64,000 nucleotides of DNA from Pseudomonadales bacterium (GTDB lineage: Bacteria > Pseudomonadota > Gammaproteobacteria > Pseudomonadales > Azotimanducaceae): the NCBI GenBank assembly GCA_019634925.1, contig JAHCAL010000005.1:1-64000 (forward strand), written 5' to 3'. The position numbers were made by a program, and so were the translations under genes. The notes beneath the pieces are model-generated. The model worked only from the letters and a program-made list of their open reading frames with translations, was not told the DNA's origin and searched no databases. Shown piece after piece: positions 1 through 11,402 of this stretch (positions are counted from its first letter, which is position 1; the number at the start of each line of letters is the position of its first letter).

Positions 1-2151
<2,151 letters not shown>

Positions 2152-2322
2152 GGTGATCCGGGTCGGGGCTGGATGACCAACAAGTCTAGGGCGCAGGCGC
2201 GTGAGCGCAATTGAAGATGAGACGGATAAACGTGAGCTGCATTCACTTGGTGAGTCGTGCCGGCGGGGCGCGCAGGTCGGATTCGCTGCGGCAATTGCGG
2301 CCGGCGGGTGCGCTGCGCTAGC

Positions 2323-2347
2323 ATTCCCGACCAATTTAGTCGGATAT
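2323..2347 (+). promoter_or_regulatory. Candidate IscR type 1 binding site upstream of nfuA
   Basis: A 25-base site with perfect arms CCGAC and GTCGG around CAATTTA, flanked by ATTC and ATAT. Against the published E. coli type 1 consensus, as I remember it, I count 22 of 25 compatible positions. In E. coli the nfuA promoter is one of the IscR type 1 targets, repressed by [2Fe-2S]-IscR, so the context fits. The site lies 109 bases before the nfuA ATG. No iscR gene is in the window, and I could not pick a confident -35/-10 pair around it. Confidence 0.7.
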
Positions 2348-2377
2348 TGCCGGCGAACGGCCCGAGCGGCGAGTCGT

Positions 2378-2449
2378 GCGAATAGTGCGAATGGAGCGAA
2401 TGGAGCGAATGGAGCGAATGGTGCGAATGGTGCGAGTGGTGCAAGAGGA
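2378..2449 (+). repeat. 9-base tandem array in the nfuA leader
   Basis: About eight units of a GCGAATGGA/GCGAATGGT type 9-mer. The central copies are identical and the edge copies are degenerate. It lies between the IscR-like site and the nfuA ribosome binding site. Because 9 is a multiple of 3, the nfuA frame stays open through it (Gly-Ala-Asn repeats), but I judge it untranslated leader. Copy number could vary between strains. Confidence 0.9.
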
Positions 2450-2455
2450 AGCCAA

Positions 2456-3037
2456 ATGATCGAAATCTCTGCGTCTGCCCAGAACTACCTGCGCGACCTG
2501 CTCGCGAAGCAGGACGAGTCGGGGGTCGGCATTCGCGTGTTCGTGACCCAGCCCGGCACCCCGCAGGCCGAGACCTGCATAGCCTACTGCCGGCCCGGCG
2601 AGGAGCAGGCGGGTGACATCCCGGTCGCTTATGAAGGCTTCACGGCGTGGTTCGAGGAGCGCAGCGCGCCGTATCTCGCCGAGGCGCTGGTCGATTTCCA
2701 GGAAGATCGCATGGGCGGGCAGCTGACCATCAAGGCGCCCAACGCGCGTACGCCGCGAGTGGGGCCGGATGCGCCGCTCGAGGACCGGATCAACTACGTG
2801 CTCTACAACGAGGTCAACCCCGGGCTCGCGTCGCATGGCGGCCAGGTATCGCTGGTCGAGGTGATCGAAGGCGGGGTGGCGATCCTGCGCTTCGGCGGCG
2901 GCTGCCAGGGCTGTGCGGCGGTCGATATCACGCTGAAGCACGGGGTGGAGAAGACCCTGCTCGACCAAATCCCGGAGGTGACCGGGATCCGCGACGTGAC
3001 CGACCACACGGTGACCGAGCACGCCTACTACCGTTGA
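2456..3037 (+). CDS. nfuA: Fe-S biogenesis protein NfuA
   Basis: A 193-residue iron-sulfur carrier, close to the 191 residues of E. coli NfuA. The N-terminal half is a degenerate A-type domain. The C-terminal Nfu domain carries the cluster-binding CQGC motif (Cys150, Cys153), followed by [13 protein letters not shown]. The frame is open back to 2201, but ATG 2456 is preferred: it gives the family length and is preceded by AGAGGAAG, and a longer start would put the IscR-like site inside the coding sequence. It probably transfers [4Fe-4S] clusters to targets under stress, under IscR control. Confidence 0.96.
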   Translation: MIEISASAQNYLRDLLAKQDESGVGIRVFVTQPGTPQAETCIAYCRPGEEQAGDIPVAYEGFTAWFEERSAPYLAEALVDFQEDRMGGQLTIKAPNARTPRVGPDAPLEDRINYVLYNEVNPGLASHGGQVSLVEVIEGGVAILRFGGGCQGCAAVDITLKHGVEKTLLDQIPEVTGIRDVTDHTVTEHAYYR

Positions 3038-3047
3038 TAGATGGGAC

Positions 3048-3142
3048 AGATGGGGTCAGAGTCAAATGTTCGTCCCGGTCAGCTATCGGGCGCAAAGCGC
3101 CCGGTAGCTGACCGGGACGAACATTTGACTCTGACCCCATCT
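3048..3142. repeat. Long palindromic element PAL1 between convergent genes
   Basis: Arms 3048-3093 and 3097-3142 pair over 46 bases with one G-T wobble around an AAA loop. The outer ends read TGGGGTCAGAGTCAAAT. The flank GATGGGACAG occurs on the left side only. It sits between nfuA and the oppositely oriented DAHP synthase gene, so its transcript could act as a terminator or mRNA-stabilising hairpin for both. It shares its ends but not its inner stem with PAL2, PAL3 and PAL4. Confidence 0.95.
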
Positions 3143-3150
3143 ATTGCCGC

Positions 3151-4251
3151 TCACCGGCCCTTCAGCGGCGCCGCCAGCGTCGTCGCGAGTTCGGTCAGCA
3201 GCGCCTCCGTTTCGTGCCAGCCGATGCACGCATCGGTGACCGACACGCCGTAGCGCAGCCCGGCCCGACCGGCCACCAGCGGCTGGTTGCCCGCCTCGAG
3301 ATTGCTCTCGATCATGAGCCCGATCACCGAGCGATTGCCCGCGACGATCTGGTCGCGGATGTCGCGTGCCACCAGGGCCTGGCGCTGGTAGTCCTTGGCC
3401 GAGTTCGCGTGGCTGCAGTCCACCATGATGTTGGCCGCGGCCCCGACCTTGGCGAGCGCTGCCTCGCAGGCCGCGATCGACGCGGTATCGTAATTCGGCC
3501 CGCGCGTGCCGCCGCGCAGCACCACGTGCGCGTACTGATTGCCGCGCGTCGTCAGCACCGCCACCTGGCCGGCCGGATTGATGCCGAGAAACCGGTGTGG
3601 ACTGCGCACCGACTGCAGCGCGTTGATCGCCACGTCGAGCGAGCCGTCGGTCCCGTTCTTGAACCCCACCGGTGAACTCAGACCCGAGGCCATTTCGCGG
3701 TGGGTCTGCGACTCCGTGGTGCGCGCGCCGATCGCCGTCCACGCGATCAGGTCCTGCAGATACTGCGGCGATATGGGATCGAGCGCCTCGGTGGACAGCG
3801 GCAGGCCCATGGCGGCGATGTCGAGCAGGATGCTGCGCGCGAGGTGCAGCCCGGCGTCGATCCGGAAGCTGTCGTCGAGGTCGGGATCGTTGATGAGGCC
3901 TTTCCAGCCCACCGTGGTGCGTGGCTTTTCGAAGTAGGCACGCATGATGACGAGCAGGCTGTCCGAGACCTTGTCGGCCAGATGCTTCAGGCGTTCCGCG
4001 TACTCGCGCGCCGCATCGACGTCGTGGATCGAGCAGGGCCCGACCACCACGAGCAGGCGCTGGTCGCGCCGGTCGAGGATGTCGCAGACGGCGCCGCGGG
4101 CCGCCTGCACCGATTCGCGCACCGCCTCGGTGGCCGGCAGCCGTGCCTTCAGCTGGTCCGGCGTGATCAGCAATTCGTGCGACTCGATGTTGCGGTTCTC
4201 GAGCCGGCCGCCCTGCAGCCGATGCACTGGTTGTTCACTCTGCGGGCTCAT
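3151..4251 (-). CDS. aroG: 3-deoxy-7-phosphoheptulonate (DAHP) synthase, class I AroFGH type
   Basis: Condenses phosphoenolpyruvate and erythrose 4-phosphate, the first shikimate pathway step. It has 366 residues, with family motifs [50 protein letters not shown] and DCSHANS. Sequence alone does not tell me whether Phe, Tyr or Trp inhibits it. The leader upstream is rich in Phe codons with one Tyr, which favours a Phe-responsive isozyme, so the symbol is provisional. The ATG at 4251 is preceded by GAAGGAGA on the coding strand. Confidence 0.95.
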   Translation of the reverse strand: MSPQSEQPVHRLQGGRLENRNIESHELLITPDQLKARLPATEAVRESVQAARGAVCDILDRRDQRLLVVVGPCSIHDVDAAREYAERLKHLADKVSDSLLVIMRAYFEKPRTTVGWKGLINDPDLDDSFRIDAGLHLARSILLDIAAMGLPLSTEALDPISPQYLQDLIAWTAIGARTTESQTHREMASGLSSPVGFKNGTDGSLDVAINALQSVRSPHRFLGINPAGQVAVLTTRGNQYAHVVLRGGTRGPNYDTASIAACEAALAKVGAAANIMVDCSHANSAKDYQRQALVARDIRDQIVAGNRSVIGLMIESNLEAGNQPLVAGRAGLRYGVSVTDACIGWHETEALLTELATTLAAPLKGR

Positions 4252-4310
4252 GTCCGCCTGTCTCCTTCAAGTGGCGGCGCAGTGCTCGAAAAGAGTCGCG
4301 CCGCGCGTGC

Positions 4311-4375
4311 AAAAAAAAACCCCGTGGCGGCTGCCGACCGGGGTTTTCCTTCCGGAGGCAGCCTGCACTGCCTCC
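4311..4375 (-). terminator. Attenuator of the DAHP synthase gene
   Basis: On the coding (minus) strand, a hairpin with arms GGAGGCAG/CTGCCTCC (4375-4354) is followed by a terminator stem AACCCCG/CGGGGTT (4345-4318) and a run of nine T (4319-4311). GGCTGCC in the first hairpin can instead pair with GGCAGCC in the terminator loop, giving a possible antiterminator. This is the usual layout of ribosome-mediated attenuation. It lies between the Phe-rich leader ORF and the structural gene. The pairing was read by eye and no folding was computed. Confidence 0.8.
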
Positions 4376-4396
4376 GAACTGCGTTCGAGGACAGTG

Positions 4397-4489
4397 CTAG
4401 TTCAGAAAGAAATAGAAACCGTCCCGCCAGCGTCGGCTGGTGGACGTGCTGCTGAACGTGACTGTCCGGAACGTATGCATGGCGCGCAT
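4397..4489 (-). CDS. Phe/Tyr-rich leader peptide of the DAHP synthase gene
   Basis: A 30-residue ORF starting ATG at 4489 (second ATG at 4480), with GGGGAG five bases before the first ATG. It holds five Phe and one Tyr, and ends DGFYFFLN just before the attenuator hairpins. Ribosome stalling at the FYFF codons when Phe-tRNA is scarce would favour the antiterminator and raise DAHP synthase expression. Its position, codon bias and the following terminator together make a sensor role far more likely than a chance ORF. Confidence 0.8.
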   Translation of the reverse strand: MRAMHTFRTVTFSSTSTSRRWRDGFYFFLN

Positions 4490-4585
4490 GTTACTCCCCG
4501 TCTGGTGGAAATCAAGAGCGCAGCGGTTAGAATGCGCGCCGCCGCGGGCCTGTGCCCGCATCACCTCGAGCAGCGTCAGCGCCCT

Positions 4586-4633
4586 ATGCCCGAAAATGTG
4601 CCCGAAAATGTGCCCGAAAACGTGACCGGAAAA
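4586..4633 (+). repeat. 12-base tandem repeat covering the rimO start
   Basis: Four units of 12 bases. The middle two are GTGCCCGAAAAT-like; the first carries ATG and the last is diverged. Each unit after the first begins with an in-frame GTG, so the repeat multiplies possible initiation codons. Confidence 0.9.
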
Positions 4634-5959
4634 GTCGGCTTCGTAAGCCTCGGTTGCCCGAAGGCCCTGGTCGATTCGGAACAGATCCTGACGCGGCTCA
4701 CCGCCGAGGGCTACGCAACCGTCGGCGACTACGCCGACGCCGATGTGGTCGTGGTGAATACCTGCGGATTCATCGACAGCGCGGTTGCCGAGTCCATCGA
4801 GGCGATCGAGGAGGCGCTCGGCAGCAACGGCCGCGTGATCGTGACCGGCTGCCTGGGTGCCGATGCTGCACCCCTGCGCGAACGCTTTCCCGACCTGCTC
4901 AGCATCTCGGGGCCACAGGCCACCGACGCGGTGGTCGACGCGGTGCGGACCCATGCACCGATCGTCACCCCGCCGGGACTCGACCTCGAACGGCTCATGG
5001 GTCCGGCGGGCGTTAAGCTCACGCCGCGCCATTACGCGTACCTGAAGATCTCCGAGGGCTGCAATCACTCCTGCTCGTTCTGCATCATCCCGGCGATGCG
5101 TGGCAAGCTGCGCTCGCGGCGCATCGACGACGTGCTCGCCGAGGCGGAACGGCTCGCCGCGGCCGGCGTGCAGGAGATCCTCGTGATCGCCCAGGACACC
5201 AGCGCCTATGGGGTCGATCTGCGCTACGCATCGGCCACCTGGCGCGGCCGTGAACTGGCCACCGATCTCGAGACGCTGTGCCGGGAACTCGGCGCGATCG
5301 TGCCCTGGGTACGCCTGCACTACGTCTACCCCTATCCGCACGTCGACCGCCTGCTGCCGCTCATGGCGGAGGGGCTGGTGCTGCCGTATCTCGATATTCC
5401 ACTGCAGCATGCCGATCCGGCGATCCTGCGCGCCATGCGCCGGCCGGCCGCGGTCGAGAATACGCTGCGCCGGCTCGAGGACTGGCGTCGCATCTGCCCC
5501 GACATCGTCGTGCGCAGCACGTTTATCGTCGGCTTCCCGGGCGAGACCGACACCGCGTTCGGGAACCTGCTCGATTTCCTCGACGCGGCCGAACTCGACC
5601 GGGTCGGCTGCTTCACCTATTCGGACGTCGCGGGCGCGCGGGCCAACACCTTGCCGGAGCACGTCGACGAGGGTGTGAAGCTCGACCGGCAGGAGCAGGT
5701 CATGGAACTGCAGGCGGCGATCAGTGCCGCGAAACTGGCGCGCCGGGTCGGGCAGCGCATCGAGGTGCTGGTGGACGAGGTGCGCGGTGACCGGGCGGTT
5801 GCGCGCAGCCGGGGCGACGCACCCGAGATCGACGGCGTCGTGAACGTCACCGGCGCCCGCGGCGTGCGCACCGGCGAACGCATCTGGGTGCGCGTCACCG
5901 GCAGCGACACCCACGATCTGGCGGCCGTGCATCTAGGGAACCGCGTCCAACTGCAGTAG
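4586..5959 (+). CDS. rimO: Ribosomal protein S12 methylthiotransferase RimO
   Basis: A 457-residue radical SAM enzyme that adds a methylthio group to an Asp of ribosomal protein S12. It has an N-terminal MTTase domain (Cys24 in [12 protein letters not shown], then NTCGF and TGCLG). The radical SAM cluster motif CNHSCSFC has Cys159, Cys163 and Cys166. A C-terminal TRAM domain follows. [10 protein letters not shown] separates RimO from MiaB. The first codons are a 12-base tandem repeat ([12 protein letters not shown]), which offers one ATG and three in-frame GTG start candidates. No strong ribosome binding site precedes the ATG. A possible -10, TAGAAT, lies at 4528-4533. Confidence 0.96.
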   Translation: MPENVPENVPENVTGKVGFVSLGCPKALVDSEQILTRLTAEGYATVGDYADADVVVVNTCGFIDSAVAESIEAIEEALGSNGRVIVTGCLGADAAPLRERFPDLLSISGPQATDAVVDAVRTHAPIVTPPGLDLERLMGPAGVKLTPRHYAYLKISEGCNHSCSFCIIPAMRGKLRSRRIDDVLAEAERLAAAGVQEILVIAQDTSAYGVDLRYASATWRGRELATDLETLCRELGAIVPWVRLHYVYPYPHVDRLLPLMAEGLVLPYLDIPLQHADPAILRAMRRPAAVENTLRRLEDWRRICPDIVVRSTFIVGFPGETDTAFGNLLDFLDAAELDRVGCFTYSDVAGARANTLPEHVDEGVKLDRQEQVMELQAAISAAKLARRVGQRIEVLVDEVRGDRAVARSRGDAPEIDGVVNVTGARGVRTGERIWVRVTGSDTHDLAAVHLGNRVQLQ

Positions 5960-5961
5960 AA

Positions 5962-5978
5962 TTGCCGGCTTCCGGCAA
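5962..5978 (+). terminator. Short hairpin just after rimO
   Basis: TTGCCGG and CCGGCAA pair over 7 bases around a CTT loop, three bases after the rimO stop. No T-run follows, so it may be a weak terminator or an mRNA 3-prime end stabiliser rather than a true stop. Confidence 0.35.
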
Positions 5979-6019
5979 CCCGTGCGCAGGCGACAAGAAA
6001 AGCAGGAGGCAGACCGTTC

Positions 6020-6130
6020 ATGTGGTACCTGATCGAAGACTTCTTTGAACAATCCTGGATCCTGAAGCTGGTCACGCTGTGGGGATGGCTCTCCGTGCTG
6101 ATCATGCTCACCAGCATCTTCCTGAGCTGA
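6020..6130 (+). CDS. 36-residue single-span membrane protein
   Basis: ATG at 6020 follows AGGAGG with an 11-base gap. The product starts MWYLIEDFFEQSW, then a hydrophobic stretch of about 20 residues (residues 16-36) runs to the end, LTSIFLS. That is one membrane helix with an acidic N-terminus, probably facing the cytoplasm. It lies 60 bases after rimO and 14 bases before a TerB-like gene on the same strand, so they are probably cotranscribed. I do not recognise the family. The ribosome binding site and amphipathic-then-hydrophobic layout argue for a real gene. Confidence 0.55.
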   Translation: MWYLIEDFFEQSWILKLVTLWGWLSVLIMLTSIFLS

Positions 6131-6144
6131 GGATCGTACGCCCG

Positions 6145-6540
6145 ATGTGGCTCCGCGGGCTCAACGACCGGCAGCGCGAGGCGCTGCTCGGCCTCGCGCA
6201 TAACGTAGTCGTCTCCGACGGTCTGCTCGACCCAAACGAGGAGGGCATGCTCGACGATTTCAAGCGCGAGATGGAGCTGCACCCGGCGACGGAGGCCGAG
6301 TACCTCGAACTCGAAGGCATCGAGCAGACCTTCGATTCCCGCAAGTCGCGCATGATCGCGATCCTGAACCTGTTGCGGTTGAGCTACGCCGACGGCGCGT
6401 TCGAGATCGAGGAGGAGTGCCTGCTGAAGGAGATCAGCCGCACCTTCGCGATTTCCGACGAAGAGTTCCTGCTGCTCGACAACTGGGTGCGGCGCCTGCT
6501 CGCGCTCGAGGACGAAGCGCGGCGGCTGATGGTCGGGTAG
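6145..6540 (+). CDS. TerB-like helical protein
   Basis: 131 residues, all-helical in character, with two DG-containing acidic segments (VSDGLLDPNEE and YADGAFEIEEE). This is the duplicated helix pattern typical of the tellurite-resistance TerB/DjlA N-terminal fold, which binds metal through acidic residues in some members. Length is near the family norm of about 140. No tellurite operon is nearby, and TerB-fold proteins are often stress or membrane-quality-control factors. The neighbouring 36-residue membrane peptide may be its partner. Function unknown. Confidence 0.65.
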   Translation: MWLRGLNDRQREALLGLAHNVVVSDGLLDPNEEGMLDDFKREMELHPATEAEYLELEGIEQTFDSRKSRMIAILNLLRLSYADGAFEIEEECLLKEISRTFAISDEEFLLLDNWVRRLLALEDEARRLMVG

Positions 6541-6640
6541 CGTCCGTCATGGGCGCGACGGGAACCCATGTCGGTCCCGAACAACGGTATCTTTTCGCTG
6601 GCCAGACCGGGATGGCCCTCGTTGGGCTGCAAGTTGGGCT

Positions 6641-7036
6641 TCAGTATGTGGCCCGCGTGATATCGGTCTGCGTGAAATCCATCCCCTTGAACAGGAGCGG
6701 TTCGTTTGCGGCCCGGGCCGTTCCGTAGGTCAGGCAGTCACCGAAGTTCAGCAAGCCAGGCGACGTCACCCCTTTTCCATAGCGCGTGTACGCCGATCGG
6801 GCGAAGGCAGCTGCTTCGGCTGACATCGGGATAACCTCGATGTCCAGACGCTGTAGCAGGGCATCGAGCGCGATGTTTCCCTCGGGCCCCTTGCGGCCCA
6901 GCAGCACCGCCGCTGTCTCGACGAGTGTAGGTGCGCCGACCAGGCGCTTCGCGTCCATCGCTATTGCCTCGACCAAGGCCATGGCCTCCGGCTCGTTCAG
7001 CAGGATTGCGATCAATGCAGAGGTATCGATGACCAT
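6641..7036 (-). CDS. vapC: VapC-type PIN-domain toxin
   Basis: A 131-residue PIN ribonuclease, toxin of a type II toxin-antitoxin pair. The acidic active-site residues appear in order: MVIDTSAL (Asp4), TLVETAAVLL, NFGDCLTY and FKGMDF. ATG 7036 is chosen over the longer frame because MVIDTSALIAIL is the usual VapC N-terminus, and it lies 7 bases after the antitoxin stop. It faces the TerB-like gene tail to tail. It looks intact. Confidence 0.93.
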   Translation of the reverse strand: MVIDTSALIAILLNEPEAMALVEAIAMDAKRLVGAPTLVETAAVLLGRKGPEGNIALDALLQRLDIEVIPMSAEAAAFARSAYTRYGKGVTSPGLLNFGDCLTYGTARAANEPLLFKGMDFTQTDITRATY

Positions 7037-7043
7037 CAGTGAG

Positions 7044-7298
7044 TCACCGAGGCAGACCATATTGGTCGTATCCGAGGATATCGTCCGGATCACGTGTGTC
7101 GCGGTCCGGGAGCTTCGCCAGGAAAGCCTGCAGCGCGGCGATTTCATCTGCGATCCGCGCGTGCTCGTTTCTGCGCCGAACGGCGCTGAGCCGCTCACGC
7201 AAGGCAACGGTCAGCGCTTCCGTTATGGATTCGCCGGTCGCTGCGGCCAGTTCATGCGCCAGTCGATCCGCCTCGGCATTCTTGATGTTCAGCGCCAA
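7044..7298 (-). CDS. vapB: VapB-type antitoxin, TTG start
   Basis: An 84-residue antitoxin of the Rv0623 (PSK) family; the N-terminus reads ALNIKNAEADRLAHELAA, then ATGESITEALTVALRERL. A TTG at 7298 gives exactly the family N-terminus and is preceded by GGAG with a 7-base gap, so I prefer it over the upstream ATG of the 112-residue frame. The C-terminal part (DPDDILGYDQYGLPR) would wrap the toxin. The pair probably represses its own promoter; an ACCATGGT palindrome lies about 45 bases upstream. Confidence 0.9.
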   Translation of the reverse strand: MALNIKNAEADRLAHELAAATGESITEALTVALRERLSAVRRRNEHARIADEIAALQAFLAKLPDRDTRDPDDILGYDQYGLPR

Positions 7299-7422
7299 CG
7301 TACGTCTCCACGTTCGATGCTGTAATCCTACCCCCCGTTCTACCATGGTGTATAGGTTCGGGGTGACCATCCGCGCGACCATACGGGCCCCGCGCGCTTG
7401 CCGAGGGTAGGGTCGCCTGCCG

Positions 7423-7914
7423 CTACTGATCGAGCAGCGTCTTCCTGGCTTCGTTCAGCTGCTGGGCGAGGAACGTCGAGCCGCCCCGGTCCGGGTGCAG
7501 GTGCTGCATGAGCCGGCGATGCGCGGCTATCACTTCTTCCCGGGTGGGGTGCGGACCGAGACCGAGTATCTCGATCGCGCGATCGCGGGTCATGGGTCCG
7601 CTCGGCGTGGGGCGGCGCGGGCCTGCGCGCGCGCCACCATTGCGCCCCTGGTACTCGCTGAACAGCCGGCGCAGTAGCGGCAGATAACGGATGACGCCGA
7701 CCAGCCGGCGCAGGAATGGCAGGAACGCGGCGGCGACCGCGGCGATCCAGTGCAGACGGCCGGTGGCAGCGAGGACCGCGAGCCCGATCACCAGCGCGGC
7801 GGCGAGGACCGCGAGCACCGTGCCGTAGTCCGCCGACTGGCGCGCGCGCCAGAGGTAGCGGATCACCAGGATGGCAGCGATCACCGCCAGCGCGGCTGCG
7901 AGAAAGATCAGCAT
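7423..7914 (-). CDS. Membrane-anchored J-domain protein
   Basis: 163 residues. Two hydrophobic segments, at about residues 2-20 and 30-50, and a third weaker one near 60-70, precede a loop. A C-terminal J-like domain holds the HPD motif (LHPDRGGS) and NEARKTLL at the end. It resembles the Tim14/Pam18-type DnaJ proteins of proteobacteria, which stimulate Hsp70 (DnaK) ATPase at the membrane. It is divergent from the following DUF465 gene. No dnaK is in the window. Confidence 0.8.
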   Translation of the reverse strand: MLIFLAAALAVIAAILVIRYLWRARQSADYGTVLAVLAAALVIGLAVLAATGRLHWIAAVAAAFLPFLRRLVGVIRYLPLLRRLFSEYQGRNGGARAGPRRPTPSGPMTRDRAIEILGLGPHPTREEVIAAHRRLMQHLHPDRGGSTFLAQQLNEARKTLLDQ

Positions 7915-8003
7915 CGGTGTCCGGTGACTGCTCGCACGGCGTGTGCTTTGAACGGGACGGCTTCGTCCGTATCATGCCACGAATGACCGGACCAGGTGAC
8001 CGA

Positions 8004-8197
8004 ATGGATCGCGCCGAGATCGAACGGTGGCTCGCCGAGCTGCGCATCGAGCATCGGGACCTGGACGAAGTCATCGCCCACCTGGTGGAAACCGGGCACG
8101 CGGACGCGATGCGTATCCAGCGCCTCAAGAAACGCAAACTGAAACTGAAGGACATGATCGCGCGACTGGAAAGTCAGCTCATTCCGGACCTCGACGC

Positions 8198-8201
<4 letters not shown>
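8004..8201 (+). CDS. YdcH-like DUF465 family small protein
   Basis: 65 residues, almost all helix, with the DUF465 pattern of a coiled coil (EHRDLDEVIAHL) followed by basic RIQRLKKRKLKLKDMIARLE. Start ATG 8004 is preceded by AGGTGA; ATG 7983 would add seven residues. Its TGA overlaps the ATG of the nucleotidase gene, so the two are translationally coupled. The family is widespread in proteobacteria, with no firmly established role. Confidence 0.8.
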
Positions 8202-10188
<1,987 letters not shown>

Positions 10189-10234
10189 CCGGTCCGCGCG
10201 GGCCGTTCCCGACATTTCACTGACTGGAGGACGC

Positions 10235-10831
10235 GTGGACGTTCTGTGTCTCGATCTCGAAGGCGTGCTGATTCCGGAAATCTGGCCGGCGGTTGCGGAG
10301 CGCACGCAGATTGCCGAACTGCGCAAGACCACGCGTGACATACCGGTCTACGACGAACTCATGCAGATGCGTCTCGCCGTGCTGGCCGCCAACGACCTGC
10401 CGCTGACGCTGATCCAGCAGGTGATCGACACGCTGGACCCGCTGCCGGGCGCGGCGGCGTTCCTCGACTGGGCGCGTGAGCGTTACCAGGTCATGATCAT
10501 CTCCGACACGTTCTACCAGTTCGCGATGCCGCTGATGGCGAAACTCGGCTATCCGGCGCTGCTCTGCCACAAGCTGGTGGTCGAGAACGACCGGATCGTC
10601 GGCTACCGGATCCGCCAGCCCGACCCGAAGCGGCGCAGCGTGCAGGCGTTCAAGTCGCTGCGCTACCGGGTGCTGGCAGCGGGCGATTCCTACAACGACG
10701 TGACCATGCTCGAGGAAGCGGACGCAGGATTCCTGTTCCGCGCGCCGGACAACGTGCGCGCCGAGTTTCCCCAGTATCCGCACGCGGTGGAATACGCCGA
10801 TCTGCAGCGCCTGCTCGAGGCCGCGTCGTGA
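10235..10831 (+). CDS. thrH: Phosphoserine phosphatase / homoserine phosphotransferase ThrH
   Basis: A 198-residue HAD-superfamily protein. The nucleophile motif is LDLEGVLIPEIW (Asp7), followed by ISDTFYQF and GDSYNDVTM. The DLEG variant, length and EIWPAVAERTQI segment match Pseudomonas ThrH, which has phosphoserine phosphatase and phosphoserine:homoserine phosphotransferase activity. The start is GTG at 10235 with TGGAGG four bases away. Its stop overlaps the GTG of rraA, so they form a coupled pair. Confidence 0.92.
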   Translation: MDVLCLDLEGVLIPEIWPAVAERTQIAELRKTTRDIPVYDELMQMRLAVLAANDLPLTLIQQVIDTLDPLPGAAAFLDWARERYQVMIISDTFYQFAMPLMAKLGYPALLCHKLVVENDRIVGYRIRQPDPKRRSVQAFKSLRYRVLAAGDSYNDVTMLEEADAGFLFRAPDNVRAEFPQYPHAVEYADLQRLLEAAS

Positions 10832-11322
10832 GCGCGCCCGACTTCGTGCTGCCGGATCTGTGCGACCTGCATGGCGAACGCCTGCGGGTCGCGGCGCCGC
10901 TGTTCCATCAGTTTGGGGGCCGGGCGGTGTTCTGCGGGCCGATCCGCACGATCCGCTGTTTCGAGGACAACAGCCTGGTGGCGGACCGGGTGCGCGAGCC
11001 GGGCGCGGGCGCGGTACTCGTGGTGGACGGCGCCGGATCGCTGCGCTGCGCGCTCGTCGGCGACAACCTCGCGCGCCTCGCGGCCGAGAACGGCTGGGCC
11101 GGGATCGTGGTCAACGGCTGTGTGCGGGACGTCGACGAGCTCGCGACCATGCCGGTCGGCATCAAGGCGCTGGCCGCGCATCCGCTGCGCAGTGTGAAGA
11201 AGGGGCAGGGCGAGCGCGACGTGACGGTCGCGTTCGCGGGCATCGCGTTCGTGCCCGGGCAATTCCTCTACGCCGACAACAACGGCATCGCGGTGGCCGA
11301 GCGACAGTTGGGGTCAGAGTAA
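10828..11322 (+). CDS. rraA: RraA family protein (RNase E regulator / HMG aldolase family), tail encoded by PAL2
   Basis: 164 residues starting GTG, coupled to thrH by a GTGA overlap. Family motifs are GRAVFCGPIRTIRCFEDN, VGDNLA, NGCVRD and YADNNGI. E. coli RraA inhibits RNase E; several homologues are instead HMG/CHA aldolases, so the activity is uncertain. Oddity: the last codons, TTG GGG TCA GAG TAA (Leu-Gly-Ser-Glu-stop), are the left arm of palindrome PAL2. The element replaced the original 3-prime end or stop. Confidence 0.92.
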   Translation: MSAPDFVLPDLCDLHGERLRVAAPLFHQFGGRAVFCGPIRTIRCFEDNSLVADRVREPGAGAVLVVDGAGSLRCALVGDNLARLAAENGWAGIVVNGCVRDVDELATMPVGIKALAAHPLRSVKKGQGERDVTVAFAGIAFVPGQFLYADNNGIAVAERQLGSE

Positions 11323-11395
11323 AACTTGGCCGCAACCCGGGCCGGGGCGCAGCGCGCCCCGGCCCGGGTTGCGGCCAAGTTTTACTCTGACCCCA
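11309..11395. repeat. Long palindromic element PAL2
   Basis: Perfect 42-base arms (11309-11350 and 11354-11395) around an AGC loop. Ends are TGGGGTCAGAGTAAAA; the partial flank GACAGT is on the left. The left arm encodes the rraA stop. The right arm ends 7 bases before the GNAT gene's stop on the other strand, so it separates two convergent genes. Confidence 0.96.
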
Positions 11396-11402
11396 CTTAT
11401 CC

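Noticed and set aside
2201..2455. 85-residue N-terminal extension of NfuA
   Set aside because: Open in frame but absent from the family; it would cover the IscR-like site and tandem repeat, while ATG 2456 has a good ribosome binding site.
6641..7298. VapBC as part of a larger mobile island
   Set aside because: No integrase, repeats or tRNA flank it; neighbours are chromosomal housekeeping genes.
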